Source: Paraburkholderia sp. BL23I1N1 (lineage in GTDB: Bacteria; Pseudomonadota; Gammaproteobacteria; Burkholderiales; Burkholderiaceae). Taken from it: DNA of 64,000 nt. The notes beneath the pieces are model-generated. The model did no database searches and was not told where the DNA came from. It saw only the letters and a program-made list of their open reading frames with translations. Below are positions 27,170 to 37,251 of this stretch, in pieces. The stretch spans positions 6,916,481-6,980,480 of the forward strand of contig NZ_RAPV01000001.1 in the NCBI RefSeq assembly GCF_003610295.1, given 5' to 3'. Both the position numbers and the translations under genes were made by a program. Positions within the stretch are counted from its first letter, which is position 1, and the number at the start of each line of letters is the position of its first letter.

Positions 27170-28207
27170 TTACCTGGCGGCCCACGCTGTAAAGCGTTGC
27201 TCAAGCGCATCGCCATGGTCGGTCCAGAATTCGACGCTATTAGGAATAGCTGTGTTACCGTTCTGAGCTGAATTGGGGAGCGCTGCCAGAGTCGCGGCGT
27301 CAAGCAATTTAAGCGCCGCTTTGTTGGTTGGGCCATACGGGATTTGCTGCGCGAACGCGGCTTGCGGCTGAGGCTTCAGTACATACGAAATGTATTTTTG
27401 GGCCGTATCCTTGTTCTTCGAACCTTTCGGAATAACGAAAAAATCCAGTTCGTAGATACTTTGATCCCAGGCAATGGCGAGATTTTTGTTCCCTTCCCGT
27501 TCCGCTGCGTCGATGCGCCCGTTATAAGCAGTCGACATGGCAACATCTCCCGCAATCAGGAACTGCGGAGGCTGAGCGCCAGCTTCCCACCACTGAATAT
27601 GGGGTTTGAGTTCGTCCATTTTCCTGAACGCCCGCTCGACCCCTGTGGGTGTGCTGAGTACGGTGTAGACATCCTTCGGTGCCACCCCATCCGCCATTAG
27701 CGCGAATTCCAGGTTATAGCGGGCCTCCTTCTTCATTCCCCGCTTTCCCGGGAATTTCTTCACATCCCAGAAGTCCTTCCAGCCGTGCGGCGTGCTCCTG
27801 CTCAGCGCGGGGTTGTACGCGAGTACGGTCGACCACACAAACGTTCCCGCTGCGCAAGGTGTCGCAGCCCCGGCCATCAGGTCACCCTTGCTGGCGATCT
27901 TCGACCAGTCGAGCTTCTCGAAGAGACCATCCTGGCACCCGCGACCGACGTCCGCCGACTCGACCTCTACGACATCCCACGTGACATTCCTGGCCTCGAC
28001 CATTGCTTTTACCTTCGCCATCTCGCCCGTGTACTGAATGGCGTTCGTCGCAATGCCGCTCTCCTTCGAGAACGGGTCCACCCATGCCGCCTTTTGAGCA
28101 TTACCGTCTGCCCCGCCGTAGTTGACGGTGGTGAGCGCACCGGCAAAAGCCGCAGTTGACAAGCACGTGAGCACCGCGGCGCAGATCATTTTCGAGTTCG
28201 ATTTCAT
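27170..28207 (-). CDS. ABC transporter periplasmic binding protein (PotD-like)
   Basis: A 345-residue periplasmic ligand receptor. It has a clear signal peptide (MKSNSKMICAAVLTCLSTAAFA), then the PotD/PotF-like domain beginning LTTVNYGGADGNAQKAAWVD. Further landmarks are TCAAGTFVWSTVLAY-like core sequence, YNGRIDAAEREGNKN and WDQSIYELDFFVIPKGS. It lies between the ATPase and permease genes. The family binds polyamines and small cations; by context a DMSP-like zwitterion is possible. Ligand residues cannot be assigned by eye. Confidence 0.88.
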   Translation of the reverse strand: MKSNSKMICAAVLTCLSTAAFAGALTTVNYGGADGNAQKAAWVDPFSKESGIATNAIQYTGEMAKVKAMVEARNVTWDVVEVESADVGRGCQDGLFEKLDWSKIASKGDLMAGAATPCAAGTFVWSTVLAYNPALSRSTPHGWKDFWDVKKFPGKRGMKKEARYNLEFALMADGVAPKDVYTVLSTPTGVERAFRKMDELKPHIQWWEAGAQPPQFLIAGDVAMSTAYNGRIDAAEREGNKNLAIAWDQSIYELDFFVIPKGSKNKDTAQKYISYVLKPQPQAAFAQQIPYGPTNKAALKLLDAATLAALPNSAQNGNTAIPNSVEFWTDHGDALEQRFTAWAAR

Positions 28208-28243
28208 TGTCTCCTCCTACTGTGTAATGGAAATTGAAAAACT

Positions 28244-29335
28244 TCAGTTCAAGATCTTCAGGTGGTCTTCCCGGAACGAAAGGGAAATCCGGTTCCCCGA
28301 ATGAACGTAGGATTGCCAATCGTTCTCAAGCGAGACTTTCACGAAACACTCGGCTTCTCCGGGACCGCGGCAACGCAGCCGGACATGATCACCAAAATAA
28401 ATTGCGTCGAGTGTTTCGGTGTGTATGGTATTCGCCCCGGGTGTCAGATGAGATTCAACAGATAGCCGTTCTGGGCGGATAACTGCCGTCGCCTGGTGTC
28501 CGACGTCAGCACTCGCCACATTCAGGGCGCGCACCGTCGTCCCATCGGCGAGGCGCAGGTGGCAATAACCACCGTCCCTCGTCACGACAGTGCCCCTCAT
28601 CCGATTGTTGTCGCCGATGAAATTCGCGACAAAGAGATTTCTCGGCGATTCGTACAGTCGATCCACGGTATCGAGCTGCTGAATCACCCCCTGGTCGAAC
28701 ACGGCGACACGGTCGGACATCGTGAGTGCTTCGCTCTGGTCATGCGTGACGTAGACGAACGTCAGTCCGAGCGTCTCATGCAGCGCCTTCAACTCCAGTT
28801 GCATGTGTTCGCGCAACTGTTTGTCGAGCGCACCGAGAGGTTCATCCATCAGCACGAGCTGAGGGTTGAAAACCAGCGCGCGCGCAAGGGCGACGCGCTG
28901 CTGCTGGCCACCCGAGAGCTGACTGGGCATCCGTTTGCCCAGCTTCTCCATGCCGACCATTTCGAGCGCCCGCTTTACCTTTGCACCTCGTTCGTCGGCC
29001 GGTACTTTCCGAACCTTGAGGGGATATTCCAGATTCTGTGCGACCGTGAGATGGGGAAAGAGCGCATAGTTCTGGAACACCATCCCGATATTGCGTTTAT
29101 GTGGCGGGACCCGGTTCAGCAGTTGACCATCGAGCCAGATTTCGCCGCCCGTCGGGTACTCGAATCCTGCGAGCATCATCAGGCAAGTCGTTTTCCCCGA
29201 TCCGGATGGGCCGAGCAAGGTCAGAAACTCGCCTTTCCGGATGTCGAGATTCAGATCTTTGACAACTAGCGTTTCACCATCGTAGGTTTTTTTAACGTGA
29301 CGGAAGCTCACGAGAGCTTTGGTCTGATCCTGCAT
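28244..29335 (-). CDS. ABC transporter ATP-binding protein (PotA-like)
   Basis: A 363-residue ATPase that powers the importer. Walker A GPSGSGKTT, signature LSGGQQQRVALARALV, Walker B LVLMDEPLGALD, and the switch His in THDQSEALTMSDR are all present. A C-terminal TOBE domain (about 270-363) begins with GDNNRMRGTVV. Start ATG follows TTGGAGA. It is the first gene of the transport operon, separated by 181 bases from the DddD-like gene upstream. Confidence 0.93.
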   Translation of the reverse strand: MQDQTKALVSFRHVKKTYDGETLVVKDLNLDIRKGEFLTLLGPSGSGKTTCLMMLAGFEYPTGGEIWLDGQLLNRVPPHKRNIGMVFQNYALFPHLTVAQNLEYPLKVRKVPADERGAKVKRALEMVGMEKLGKRMPSQLSGGQQQRVALARALVFNPQLVLMDEPLGALDKQLREHMQLELKALHETLGLTFVYVTHDQSEALTMSDRVAVFDQGVIQQLDTVDRLYESPRNLFVANFIGDNNRMRGTVVTRDGGYCHLRLADGTTVRALNVASADVGHQATAVIRPERLSVESHLTPGANTIHTETLDAIYFGDHVRLRCRGPGEAECFVKVSLENDWQSYVHSGNRISLSFREDHLKILN

Positions 29336-29516
29336 GGCTGTCTCCAATATAAAATATTTGTATCCCGCCAAAGCCTCGTACGCTGGGTGTGCTCGCATCG
29401 AACAACCCGACGAAACGTCGGCACAACCTTCTCATCACGTGTTGCACACGCTCCTCTGGCACCACGCTTCACGCCGGAATGCTCTGTTCGCCGCACTGCC
29501 CTACGTAGAGGCCCGT

Positions 29517-32015
29517 CTAGCTGGGCAGGTACTCTTCAGACCAGCTATCGCCGACCGCATGTCGCGCTAGCAGCATCTCGATCTCCGCATCGCTATACCC
29601 GAACTCGCGCAGAACGGCGTGCGTCGATGCACCGAATTTCTCGGCCGGTGGCAATGCACGAATCCCCGCGTGACGTGGACGAATCGCAAAGGGATCGAGC
29701 TGCGTGACACATCGGCCACTCGGATGGTCCGCATAGACGCTGAACGAGTAGCTGCCGTTGTCGATACCGGGACGATCGTCGCAAGGCCTGCTGTAGTGCC
29801 GGCGCAGATTGACGATGTTGTCCGGGACCGCCGCGGCAATGTTGGCGGCCTGCAATCGGGTCTGCCATATCTCAGCGGAGGCGGTGTCGAGAGCACACGC
29901 GAGAAACTGAGCCGGATCCTCGGCGACGGCGATCCCGTTCAGACCGTCCACCCGATCCAGCTTATCCAGCTCACTTTCGCTGGTATCCACATAAATCCAG
30001 TTGTCCGCGGCGCGGAAGAAGCGGGACATCGCGCCAGAGCCGCGCACGTCACGACCGGACGGTTCGTCGAACGGGCGGCGGTCCGCATAGTCGTACGCAA
30101 ACGGAATCTGCACCAGATTGCCAAGCGCAGCGAGAGAGGTTCTGGCACGCCCCACTTCACCGGTTCTGGCCTTGCGATACAGCGCGGCCGCGACACCCAG
30201 TGCAGCCGCGAATCCGCACATGACGTCGATTGTTCCGACGTGAGCATGTTCCTCCGGTGTCTGCATACCACCGCCGAATCGCACCATGATCCCCGTACAT
30301 GCCTGGATCAGATCGTCGTAGCCGAGATAGTCCGTCCGCGGCCCGCGTCGCGGACCGCCAAAGCAGTCGAGTTGACAGAAGATCACGCCGGGATTGACGG
30401 AACGAAGGCTTGCTTCGTCCAGCCCAAGCGGTGCCAGTTGACGATCAGGAGCGTTCATCACGATCACGTCGACAGACCGGGCAACGCGATTGAACACCTC
30501 GCGTCCATCCGGGTGATTCAGATCGACGAGCACGCTGCGTTTTCCACGGGCTGAAGACATGCCGAAGACAACGGTATTCCACGGGTCGTAATTCGGCGCG
30601 ACAGGGTCGAGTTTGATGACATCGGCGCCGAACCGGCCGAGAAACGATGTCGAATGCGGCCCGGCAATCACGTTGGTCAGATCGAGGACGCGCACCCCGT
30701 CGAGCCAGCCCTGCGCGCCTGTCTCCGACGGAGGCGGCAGTTCGACGCCCTGCTGCTCATCGAGAATGGCCACCGCGTCCTGAAAAGTCACCGGACAGCG
30801 GGACTTCGGCGAAAGCATCGATTCGGCACAGTCTTCGAGCCACGAAACCGGTCCGGGCTGTTTCATCGCGCCGTACTCAAGGTCGTCGACATTCACGACC
30901 AGACCGGCAGCATTGGCGTGATCATCGTGCAGCCACTCCTGCATGGTACGGTGTGCTGCTCCGGGAAAGCCGCCTTCGCCAAAGATCTTTTCCCACTCGG
31001 CTGCGGTTTTCGTACGGAAGACTTCCGTCATGCGCGCCGAAATGCGCTTTGCCCAATGCTCGGGCAACGGATATACCCCTAACGACGCGTCCCCTTCCCA
31101 TTCGGAAATCGGCAAGTACGGGTCATCGATCCTCGGCAATCCGGCCGCCAGCATTTCGTCATAGAGTCCCATCGCCTGCAGGCAACGCCGCGCGTGCGAC
31201 CGATGCGATGGGCACACTGCGTAAAACTTCCGACCATCAGCACACGCGTACGTCCGGTAGAACGGATCGAGATACTCCTGAAGGGCTTCGTACGACAGAT
31301 CCATCGGAAGATCATTCGAACGCCGTCGCTCAATTTCCTTTTCACGCAGAGTCTTGTATCGCTCGGGATAGTCCTCAATATGAATCGAATTGTAGGAGAG
31401 CCCCTCCATCACTGCCGAAGCCAGAGGAACTTCAATTTCATCCCCCACTCCGGTGTGCTGCCGCGCCTGCAATGCCAGCGCGACTGCGGAGACTGCCAGC
31501 ATGGTGCCGTAGGCGGACGCAAGCGGCAAAGGCGAGAAACTTGGATTGATTCCCATCAGTACGCGGTTCTGCCCCATGTCCGAGAACACGCCCGAAGCGG
31601 AAGCGATAATCGGCTCGAAGGCCCGCCATTCGCGACGCAGCTGGTCGCTACTGGCGAAACCCGGCATTGAAAGTGTGATCAACTGCGGGCGTTCTTCGCG
31701 CAGCTTCGCGAAATCGAGGCCCAGTCGCGCCAGCACGCCAGGCCGGAAATTTTCAATAACGATGTCCGCACGTCGGACGAGACACTTGGCTTCTTCCAGC
31801 CCCTTCTCGGCCTTCAGGTCGAGCCGCATGCAATACTTGTTGCGGTTCAGTACCGCATTCGCCGGGCTATCCCAGAGCGGCCCAGCAGGCGGGTCGACAT
31901 GAATAACGGTGGCGCCAAGGTCCGCGAGGATCATGGCGACAGCCGGACCTGCAATGTACTGGCCGAAATCGATAACTTTCACGCCGCTAAACGGCAATTG
32001 CTTGTTCTTTCCCAT
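29517..32015 (-). CDS. dddD: DddD-like fused class III CoA-transferase/DMSP lyase
   Basis: An 832-residue protein made of two tandem CaiB domains, the architecture and length of DddD, which uses acetyl-CoA to convert DMSP to DMS and a 3-hydroxypropionyl-CoA product. Domain 1 (about 7-400) begins FSGVKVIDFGQYIAGPAV; its catalytic Asp position reads PLPLASAYG, so it looks inactive. Domain 2 (about 436-832) begins DGVRVLDLTNVIAGPHS and keeps Asp597 (GTIDVMCG), which corresponds to the essential Asp of Marinomonas DddD. Neighbours fit: LysR regulator, MmsA/DddC-like dehydrogenase, PotABCD-like importer, GMC dehydrogenase and acuI remnant. Another fused CoA-transferase acting on a different acid is the main alternative. 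Confidence 0.75.
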   Translation of the reverse strand: MGKNKQLPFSGVKVIDFGQYIAGPAVAMILADLGATVIHVDPPAGPLWDSPANAVLNRNKYCMRLDLKAEKGLEEAKCLVRRADIVIENFRPGVLARLGLDFAKLREERPQLITLSMPGFASSDQLRREWRAFEPIIASASGVFSDMGQNRVLMGINPSFSPLPLASAYGTMLAVSAVALALQARQHTGVGDEIEVPLASAVMEGLSYNSIHIEDYPERYKTLREKEIERRRSNDLPMDLSYEALQEYLDPFYRTYACADGRKFYAVCPSHRSHARRCLQAMGLYDEMLAAGLPRIDDPYLPISEWEGDASLGVYPLPEHWAKRISARMTEVFRTKTAAEWEKIFGEGGFPGAAHRTMQEWLHDDHANAAGLVVNVDDLEYGAMKQPGPVSWLEDCAESMLSPKSRCPVTFQDAVAILDEQQGVELPPPSETGAQGWLDGVRVLDLTNVIAGPHSTSFLGRFGADVIKLDPVAPNYDPWNTVVFGMSSARGKRSVLVDLNHPDGREVFNRVARSVDVIVMNAPDRQLAPLGLDEASLRSVNPGVIFCQLDCFGGPRRGPRTDYLGYDDLIQACTGIMVRFGGGMQTPEEHAHVGTIDVMCGFAAALGVAAALYRKARTGEVGRARTSLAALGNLVQIPFAYDYADRRPFDEPSGRDVRGSGAMSRFFRAADNWIYVDTSESELDKLDRVDGLNGIAVAEDPAQFLACALDTASAEIWQTRLQAANIAAAVPDNIVNLRRHYSRPCDDRPGIDNGSYSFSVYADHPSGRCVTQLDPFAIRPRHAGIRALPPAEKFGASTHAVLREFGYSDAEIEMLLARHAVGDSWSEEYLPS

Positions 32016-32287
32016 AATCTAGCGAGTCGCCTCCAAACTGGTCGCATCGCGCGACCTTCCATCATCGTGTTGTGGGTAAACCCCATGACTGCCAACCGTA
32101 CGCGTTGAGATGCGTGTTGGACGGCGATCAAACTGGATGGAGGCAACTTTCGGCCAGAAGCCGTAGTGGGTAAAGCAATAAAAATAATGATGGTGGGTCT
32201 ATTTTTTTTATGGCTGATGCAATCGAGGAGGAGAACAGCGGGCCGCGGCATCGCGCTCTGCCCCGGATACGCGAGCCCGCCCCGAAG

Positions 32288-33193
32288 TCAGTGTCGCGCG
32301 TGCGCTTCCTGCGCCTGTGCGCTTAACCATGCGACGAAAGCAGCCGCATGAGGGTTAACAATGCTGTGCTGGGAGTAGACCAGGTAGAACGCCTCACTAG
32401 TAGGAAGGCGGGGTTTTAGCGGCGCGATCAGTTGTCCGGAAACCAGCATGTGTTCAACGAGAGATGACCGGGCGAGTGCAACGCCCTGGCCGAGTTCGGC
32501 GAACTTGAGTGCAGAAATCAGCGTATCGAACTGCATCCCCTTCGACGAGTCAATTTTTGACGCACCGGCTTTTTTGAGCCAGTAGCCCCACCCCTCCTCG
32601 TAGCCCAGCACGTGGAGAAGTTCGTGATGCGCGAGATCCTTCGGCGAGGAGAGAGGCGCTTTGGGAGAAGGCAACCCGGGAGCGCACACGGGCAGCAGCG
32701 TGTCCCAGGTCAGTCGCTCGGCACGCAGGCCGGTCCATTTCCCATGGCCGTAGCGGATCTCCAGATCGGCCTCGACATCGGTGACACTGCTATCGCCTCC
32801 CCAGATATTGCTCGTGATGCGCAGATTGACATTCGGATACCGCTCGCGGAAATCCGGCAGTCGCCATGAGAGCCAGTGCGTGAAAAACACGAGGCTGACG
32901 CGCACGGTCAGTATTTTCAGGTGGCCTTGCCCGAAAATTTCGTCTGTGGCGGCAGCGAGGCGCTCGATCGCTTCGTGGACGACCGGCAGATATGCGAGTC
33001 CCGCCTCGGTCAATTCGATGCCGCGCGGCAGGCGCTTGAACAATGCCGTGCCAAGCTGAGATTCGAGTCCCTTCACCTGCTGGCTCACGGCCGCCTGGGT
33101 GAGATTCAACTCGGTCGCAGCGTGAGTGAAGCTTAGGTGTCGGGCCGACGACTCAAACGCACGCAGCCAATTGAGCGGTGGAAGTCGTTTCAT
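32288..33193 (-). CDS. LysR-family regulator (GcvA-like)
   Basis: A 301-residue regulator. The helix-turn-helix is SARHLSFTHAATELNLTQAAVSQQVKGLE, and a substrate-binding domain starts around residue 95 (LKILTVRVSLVF) with WLSWRLPDFRERYPNVNLRI. The start MKRLPPLNWLRAFE is characteristic of the GcvA/AmpR-like group. It lies upstream of the DddD-like gene in the same orientation; the 272-base gap between them holds that gene's promoter and no ORF. In known DMSP clusters the regulator DddR is also LysR-type. Confidence 0.88.
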   Translation of the reverse strand: MKRLPPLNWLRAFESSARHLSFTHAATELNLTQAAVSQQVKGLESQLGTALFKRLPRGIELTEAGLAYLPVVHEAIERLAAATDEIFGQGHLKILTVRVSLVFFTHWLSWRLPDFRERYPNVNLRITSNIWGGDSSVTDVEADLEIRYGHGKWTGLRAERLTWDTLLPVCAPGLPSPKAPLSSPKDLAHHELLHVLGYEEGWGYWLKKAGASKIDSSKGMQFDTLISALKFAELGQGVALARSSLVEHMLVSGQLIAPLKPRLPTSEAFYLVYSQHSIVNPHAAAFVAWLSAQAQEAHARH

Positions 33194-33744
33194 CTTGCGA
33201 ATCGCGATAGCGGAGCGGGAGGCGACTGGAAATGTCGGTATTCTATTGCGCCGGTGCTCTCCGAGTCGCGCGGTGGACGAACTTGCATGTGACAACGTGA
33301 GTATCGATAGGTCACATACCTGCTGTACCTGCGGCCCCGATTATGGCACGTCCATGGCATGACACGGAGTTTCGATATAACGAATGGTCGGGTCAATGGC
33401 GATCAAGATCTGTTTGCGCGAACGAAACGCGACCGATACAAATCCGATGCAGAGTTCGAGTGTGAACGGCAGAACCAGCTCTCCGAATGGAAGCCAGACT
33501 CCAACCGCGGTCGTGTATGGCCGGCAGAAACCCAAACCATATCCTTCCGCCAACTTGCAAAAGCAGGCTGTCTCATCGACTGAAGAGAGCAGCCTGCCCC
33601 GAGCCCCAGGCCAATTTGATTCGGGGAGTGGCAGACCGTAGCGCTGCCACTCCCAACTCGCTCTGTTCGAGGCCGCAGAGCCCGGTAGTCGCTGCAGGGC
33701 GAGTACTCGCAACGACGTTCCATGCGCCGGGACATGCACCTTGC
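33194..33744. other. Non-coding stretch between LysR and methylmalonate-semialdehyde dehydrogenase genes
   Basis: 551 bases without a recognisable gene. A 132-residue minus-strand frame (33341-33739) and shorter plus-strand frames exist. They lack a ribosome site and any family resemblance. It is probably leader sequence for the LysR gene plus decayed DNA. Confidence 0.5.
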
Positions 33745-35265
33745 CTATTTGGCGGTCGGCATCGCGAATTCAGCGCCCTTGTCAATGCTCGATGACCAGC
33801 GCTGCATGACCGACTTCTGCCGCGTATAGAAGCGCACGCCTTCCTCGCCGTAAGCATGCATATCGCCAAACAGACTTTTCTTCCAGCCGCCGAAGCCGTG
33901 CCATGCCATAGGCACGGGAATCGGCACGTTAATGCCAACCATGCCGACCTGAATGCGTCGCGCGAATTCGCGGGCGATGCCGCCGTCGCTGGTGTAGCAG
34001 GACACGCCGTTCCCGAACTCATGCGCGTTTATAAGGCTCACCGCCTCACCAAAATCCTTCACACGAACGCATGCCAATACCGGTCCAAAAATTTCTTCCC
34101 TGTAGATACGCATGTCCGCCGTCACGTGGTCGAATAGTGTACCGCCGGTAAAGAAACCCTTCTCGCGGCCCGGCACGCAAATGCCGCGTCCGTCGACGAC
34201 CAGCTGCGCGCCTTCCTTCACGCCCTGCTCGATGTACCCCTCGATGCGCTGCAGCGCATCGCCGGTGACGATCGGCCCCATTTCGACTTCAGGCGACATG
34301 CCGTCACCGATTACGAGGTTCCGCGCACGCTCAGCCAGTGCGGGCACGATGCGATCGGCGACGTCGCCGACCAGCACCGCGACGCTGATCGCCATGCAGC
34401 GCTCGCCGGCTGAACCATAGGCAGCGCCGATCAGGGCATCGACCGCCTGATCGAGATTGGCGTCGGGCATCACGACGAGGTGATTCTTGGCGCCACCGAG
34501 CGCCTGAACGCGCTTGCCGTGCTGCACACCGCGCTGCTGCACGTAAGCGGCGATCGGCGTCGAACCAACGAAGCTGACGGCCTGCACGTCCGGATGGTCG
34601 AGCAGTGCGTCGACCGCCAGCTTGCCGCCCTGAACAACGTTGAACACGCCGGCGGGCAAGCCAGCCTGGGTCAGCAGATCCGCAATGAACAGCGCGGCCG
34701 ACGGATCGCGCTCGCTCGGCTTCAGCACGAACGTATTACCCGCCGCGATTGCGACCGGGAACATCCAGCACGGCACCATGCATGGAAAGTTGAACGGTGT
34801 GATGCCTGCCACGACGCCGAGCGGCTGACGCATCGTCCAGTTGTCCATGCCGGTGCTGACCTGATCGGTGTAGTCGCCCTTGAGCAGTTGCGGAATCCCG
34901 CACGCAAACTCGACGATATCAATGCCACGCGCGACTTCACCTTGCGCGTCGGAGAACACCTTGCCATGCTCGGCGGTGATGATCACCGCAAGCGTGTCGC
35001 AATGCTCGTTCATCAGTTGCAGGAAACGATGCATCACGCGCGCGCGTCGGATCGGCGGCGTATTTGACCACGCAGGAAAGGCGGCTTGCGCTGCGGCAAC
35101 CGCCTGCTGCACTTCGTCTTCGTCGGCGAGCGCGACGCGCCGCGCGGCGTGGCCGGCCGCGGGATTGAACACGTCCTGGAAGCGGCCGCTGCGGCCAGGC
35201 AGTCGTTCGCCGTTGATGTAATGGCCGATGTCGTCGGTCGAAGTGAAGGCGGATACTGGATTCAT
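33745..35265 (-). CDS. mmsA: CoA-acylating methylmalonate-semialdehyde dehydrogenase (MmsA/DddC)
   Basis: A 506-residue aldehyde dehydrogenase of the CoA-dependent branch. It oxidises methylmalonate or malonate semialdehyde to propionyl- or acetyl-CoA with CO2 release. Seen: [19 protein letters not shown], the glycine motif [15 protein letters not shown], the catalytic Cys in [14 protein letters not shown], and C-terminal [21 protein letters not shown], all diagnostic of MmsA. ATG follows CAGGAGA. It is divergent from a second LysR gene. In DMSP clusters the orthologue DddC turns malonate semialdehyde into acetyl-CoA, the step after 3-hydroxypropionate oxidation. Confidence 0.92.
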   Translation of the reverse strand: MNPVSAFTSTDDIGHYINGERLPGRSGRFQDVFNPAAGHAARRVALADEDEVQQAVAAAQAAFPAWSNTPPIRRARVMHRFLQLMNEHCDTLAVIITAEHGKVFSDAQGEVARGIDIVEFACGIPQLLKGDYTDQVSTGMDNWTMRQPLGVVAGITPFNFPCMVPCWMFPVAIAAGNTFVLKPSERDPSAALFIADLLTQAGLPAGVFNVVQGGKLAVDALLDHPDVQAVSFVGSTPIAAYVQQRGVQHGKRVQALGGAKNHLVVMPDANLDQAVDALIGAAYGSAGERCMAISVAVLVGDVADRIVPALAERARNLVIGDGMSPEVEMGPIVTGDALQRIEGYIEQGVKEGAQLVVDGRGICVPGREKGFFTGGTLFDHVTADMRIYREEIFGPVLACVRVKDFGEAVSLINAHEFGNGVSCYTSDGGIAREFARRIQVGMVGINVPIPVPMAWHGFGGWKKSLFGDMHAYGEEGVRFYTRQKSVMQRWSSSIDKGAEFAMPTAK

Positions 35266-35368
35266 CGCGTCGTCTCCTGATAGGGAAGACCCCAGTCTAG
35301 GCAAACGACGCGGGGAGGAGAAGACCGATACGATTGATTCACTGTTCAGAATACTGAATAATCACCGG

Positions 35369-36295
35369 ATGAATCCACAAAATGTCCAGGCGCTTTGGCC
35401 GCACATCCATTCGCTGACGGTGCTCGCCATGACCGGGAGTTTCACGGCCGCCGCGCAGCGGCTAGGCATCAGTAAGGCTGCGATGAGCCAGCGCATCGCC
35501 GATCTCGAGGAGGCCGCCGGCGTGCCGCTCGTGCGTCGGACGACGCGCAGCATGCTGCTCACAGAAGCAGGGCAGACGCTCGTCGACAGTACACGCGAGG
35601 CCTACGAGACGATCGAGGTAAACTTCGCGCGCGTGAAGGATCTGGCCGGCGAGCCGCGCGGCCTCGTGCGCGTCACAGCGCCCGTCGCGCTCGGCCGGCA
35701 GCAGATCGTGCCATTGCTGCCGGCGTTCATCGAGCGATACCCCGGGGTGCGGATCGAGCTGGAGCTGTCGGACCGGCTGTTTTCGCTGTCCCAGGAGGGC
35801 TTCGACGTCGCGATTCGTCATACAACGACCGCGCCGCAGACACACGTGGCCTGGACGTTGTGCGAGACGCGCTCGCTGCTCGTCGCGAGCCAGGAGTATC
35901 TGGCGCGGCGCGGTACGCCCGAACATCCGAACGCGCTCGTCAATCACGACTGCCTGTGCTATCTACGCGGCAACGAGCCGACAGCATGGAGCTTCGAGCC
36001 GCGCGACCGGCGGAAAAGCCGGGTCAGCGTGCCGGTGCACGGCTGCTTCGCGGCGAACAACAGCGAGGCGATGCGGGAAGCTGCGCTCGGCGGGCTCGGG
36101 ATCGCGCTGCTGCCTGATTTCAGCGCGCAGCGCGACATCGATGCCGGCAATCTCGTACCGCTGCTCGGCGCGTGGCATCCGTCGGGCGCTTTCGGCGATC
36201 GTATCTTCGCGATCCGGCCATACAGCCCGATCGTGCCGAGCGCGGTGCGCGCACTGGTGAAGTATCTACGCGAGCGATTATCCGGAGGATTTTAG
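35369..36295 (+). CDS. LysR-family regulator
   Basis: A 308-residue LysR protein with HTH MTGSFTAAAQRLGISKAAMSQRIADLE and effector domain from about residue 92 (RGLVRVTAPVALGRQQIVPLLPAF). It ends PSAVRALVKYLRERLSGGF. It is divergent from mmsA with 103 bases between starts, so it probably controls that gene. The frame is open upstream of the chosen ATG, but family members begin close to LWPHIHSLTVLAMTGSF. An IS66 remnant begins just beyond its stop. Confidence 0.87.
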   Translation: MNPQNVQALWPHIHSLTVLAMTGSFTAAAQRLGISKAAMSQRIADLEEAAGVPLVRRTTRSMLLTEAGQTLVDSTREAYETIEVNFARVKDLAGEPRGLVRVTAPVALGRQQIVPLLPAFIERYPGVRIELELSDRLFSLSQEGFDVAIRHTTTAPQTHVAWTLCETRSLLVASQEYLARRGTPEHPNALVNHDCLCYLRGNEPTAWSFEPRDRRKSRVSVPVHGCFAANNSEAMREAALGGLGIALLPDFSAQRDIDAGNLVPLLGAWHPSGAFGDRIFAIRPYSPIVPSAVRALVKYLRERLSGGF

Positions 36296-36383
36296 TTGCC
36301 TTGGACAGGCACCCATTTATCAGCACTACGCCGAAGTCGGCGAGAGAATTCACGACGACTGGAATCCGCGCCCCGTCATGACA

Positions 36384-36599
36384 AGCCGAGCGTGCTTCTG
36401 CCTCGTTAAACAAACCGAGTTGGTCAGTCGCACGCGCCTCGCTCGACGCGCCGAACAACTCGTGTTTATAGGCACGTAGGCGCTCCTCTGCCAGGTCACG
36501 CTCAGCCTTCGCCAGCCGAAGCACGCCACGCAGTGCGTCGCGCTCGGCGAGAAGCGCCTGATACTCTTCGGCACTGAGTGTGACGACGTCGTTCGGCAT
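36384..36599 (-). pseudogene. IS66 TnpC transposase, 5' fragment
   Basis: Residues MPNDVVTLSAEEYQALLAER, then AERDLAEERLRAYKHELFGASSEA and DQLGLFNEAEARSA, match the N-terminal coiled-coil region of IS66 transposase TnpC. After about 72 residues similarity stops and the DDE catalytic domain is missing. The remaining 88 bases to the LysR stop are unrecognised. The IS66 element is therefore deleted at this end. Confidence 0.75.
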
Positions 36600-36631
36600 G
36601 GCCAGTTAGACCTTCCAGATGCACCGGGCGT

Positions 36632-36778
36632 TCAGCCGATCCGTTCGTAAAACCGGCGTGGATGCTTCTGGATAACGGCCAGGTCGATGCCGTCGAGCAA
36701 CCAGTGCAATTGTTCGACCGTCAGAGAGATAGTCTCGGTGCCCGATGGCCAGGTGAAGCGATCCGCTTCGAGTCGTTT
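36632..36778 (-). pseudogene. IS66 tnpB, 3' portion (separated by transposon)
   Basis: Encodes KRLEADRFTWPSGTETISL and TVEQLHWLLDGIDLAVIQKH, then the PRRFYERIG end, the C-terminal 48 or so residues of IS66 TnpB. The N-terminal part lies at 40152-40358. Rejoining them restores a protein of about 116 residues, the normal TnpB length. Confidence 0.85.
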
Positions 36779-37251
36779 GTAACATACCTCGAAATACAGG
36801 CTCTGGGGCTGCCACAGAACATCTTGTCCGCGTTACTCACCCGTTCCACCCGCTCAGCGGGCGGCAACTTCTTTGTGTCGGTGAGCGCTATAACCGGTCT
36901 GGCCGACGTCTTCTGCTGCGCATCGACGACAAGAGTTATTGCTCCGTACCGCCGAAGTGGACCGATATGAGCGAGCCTGATCCCGAGATCTCTGTGGGAC
37001 GAGAGCGCGCGTTGTTCACGGTCAGCGACTTGATGGATCTTGCGCTACTCGTGAGACGTCTTTCGTGCAGGCGTGCCGGGATCGGTACTTGACCGTAAAG
37101 AGATTTTTGCCGCAAATGTAAGATAATTAACGCCGCTGGACTCTAAGCCGCGTCTCAAATTGTGAACATAAAGCGGCTTTAATTATGGTTAAAACTGAAC
37201 GTCCTTGAGCTTGACAAAGCCTGTGTCGCGGCATATTTTAATTACATTGAA

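Noticed and set aside
33341..33739. 132-residue minus-strand frame between LysR and mmsA
   Set aside because: No start signal or known domain; amino-acid make-up like non-coding DNA.
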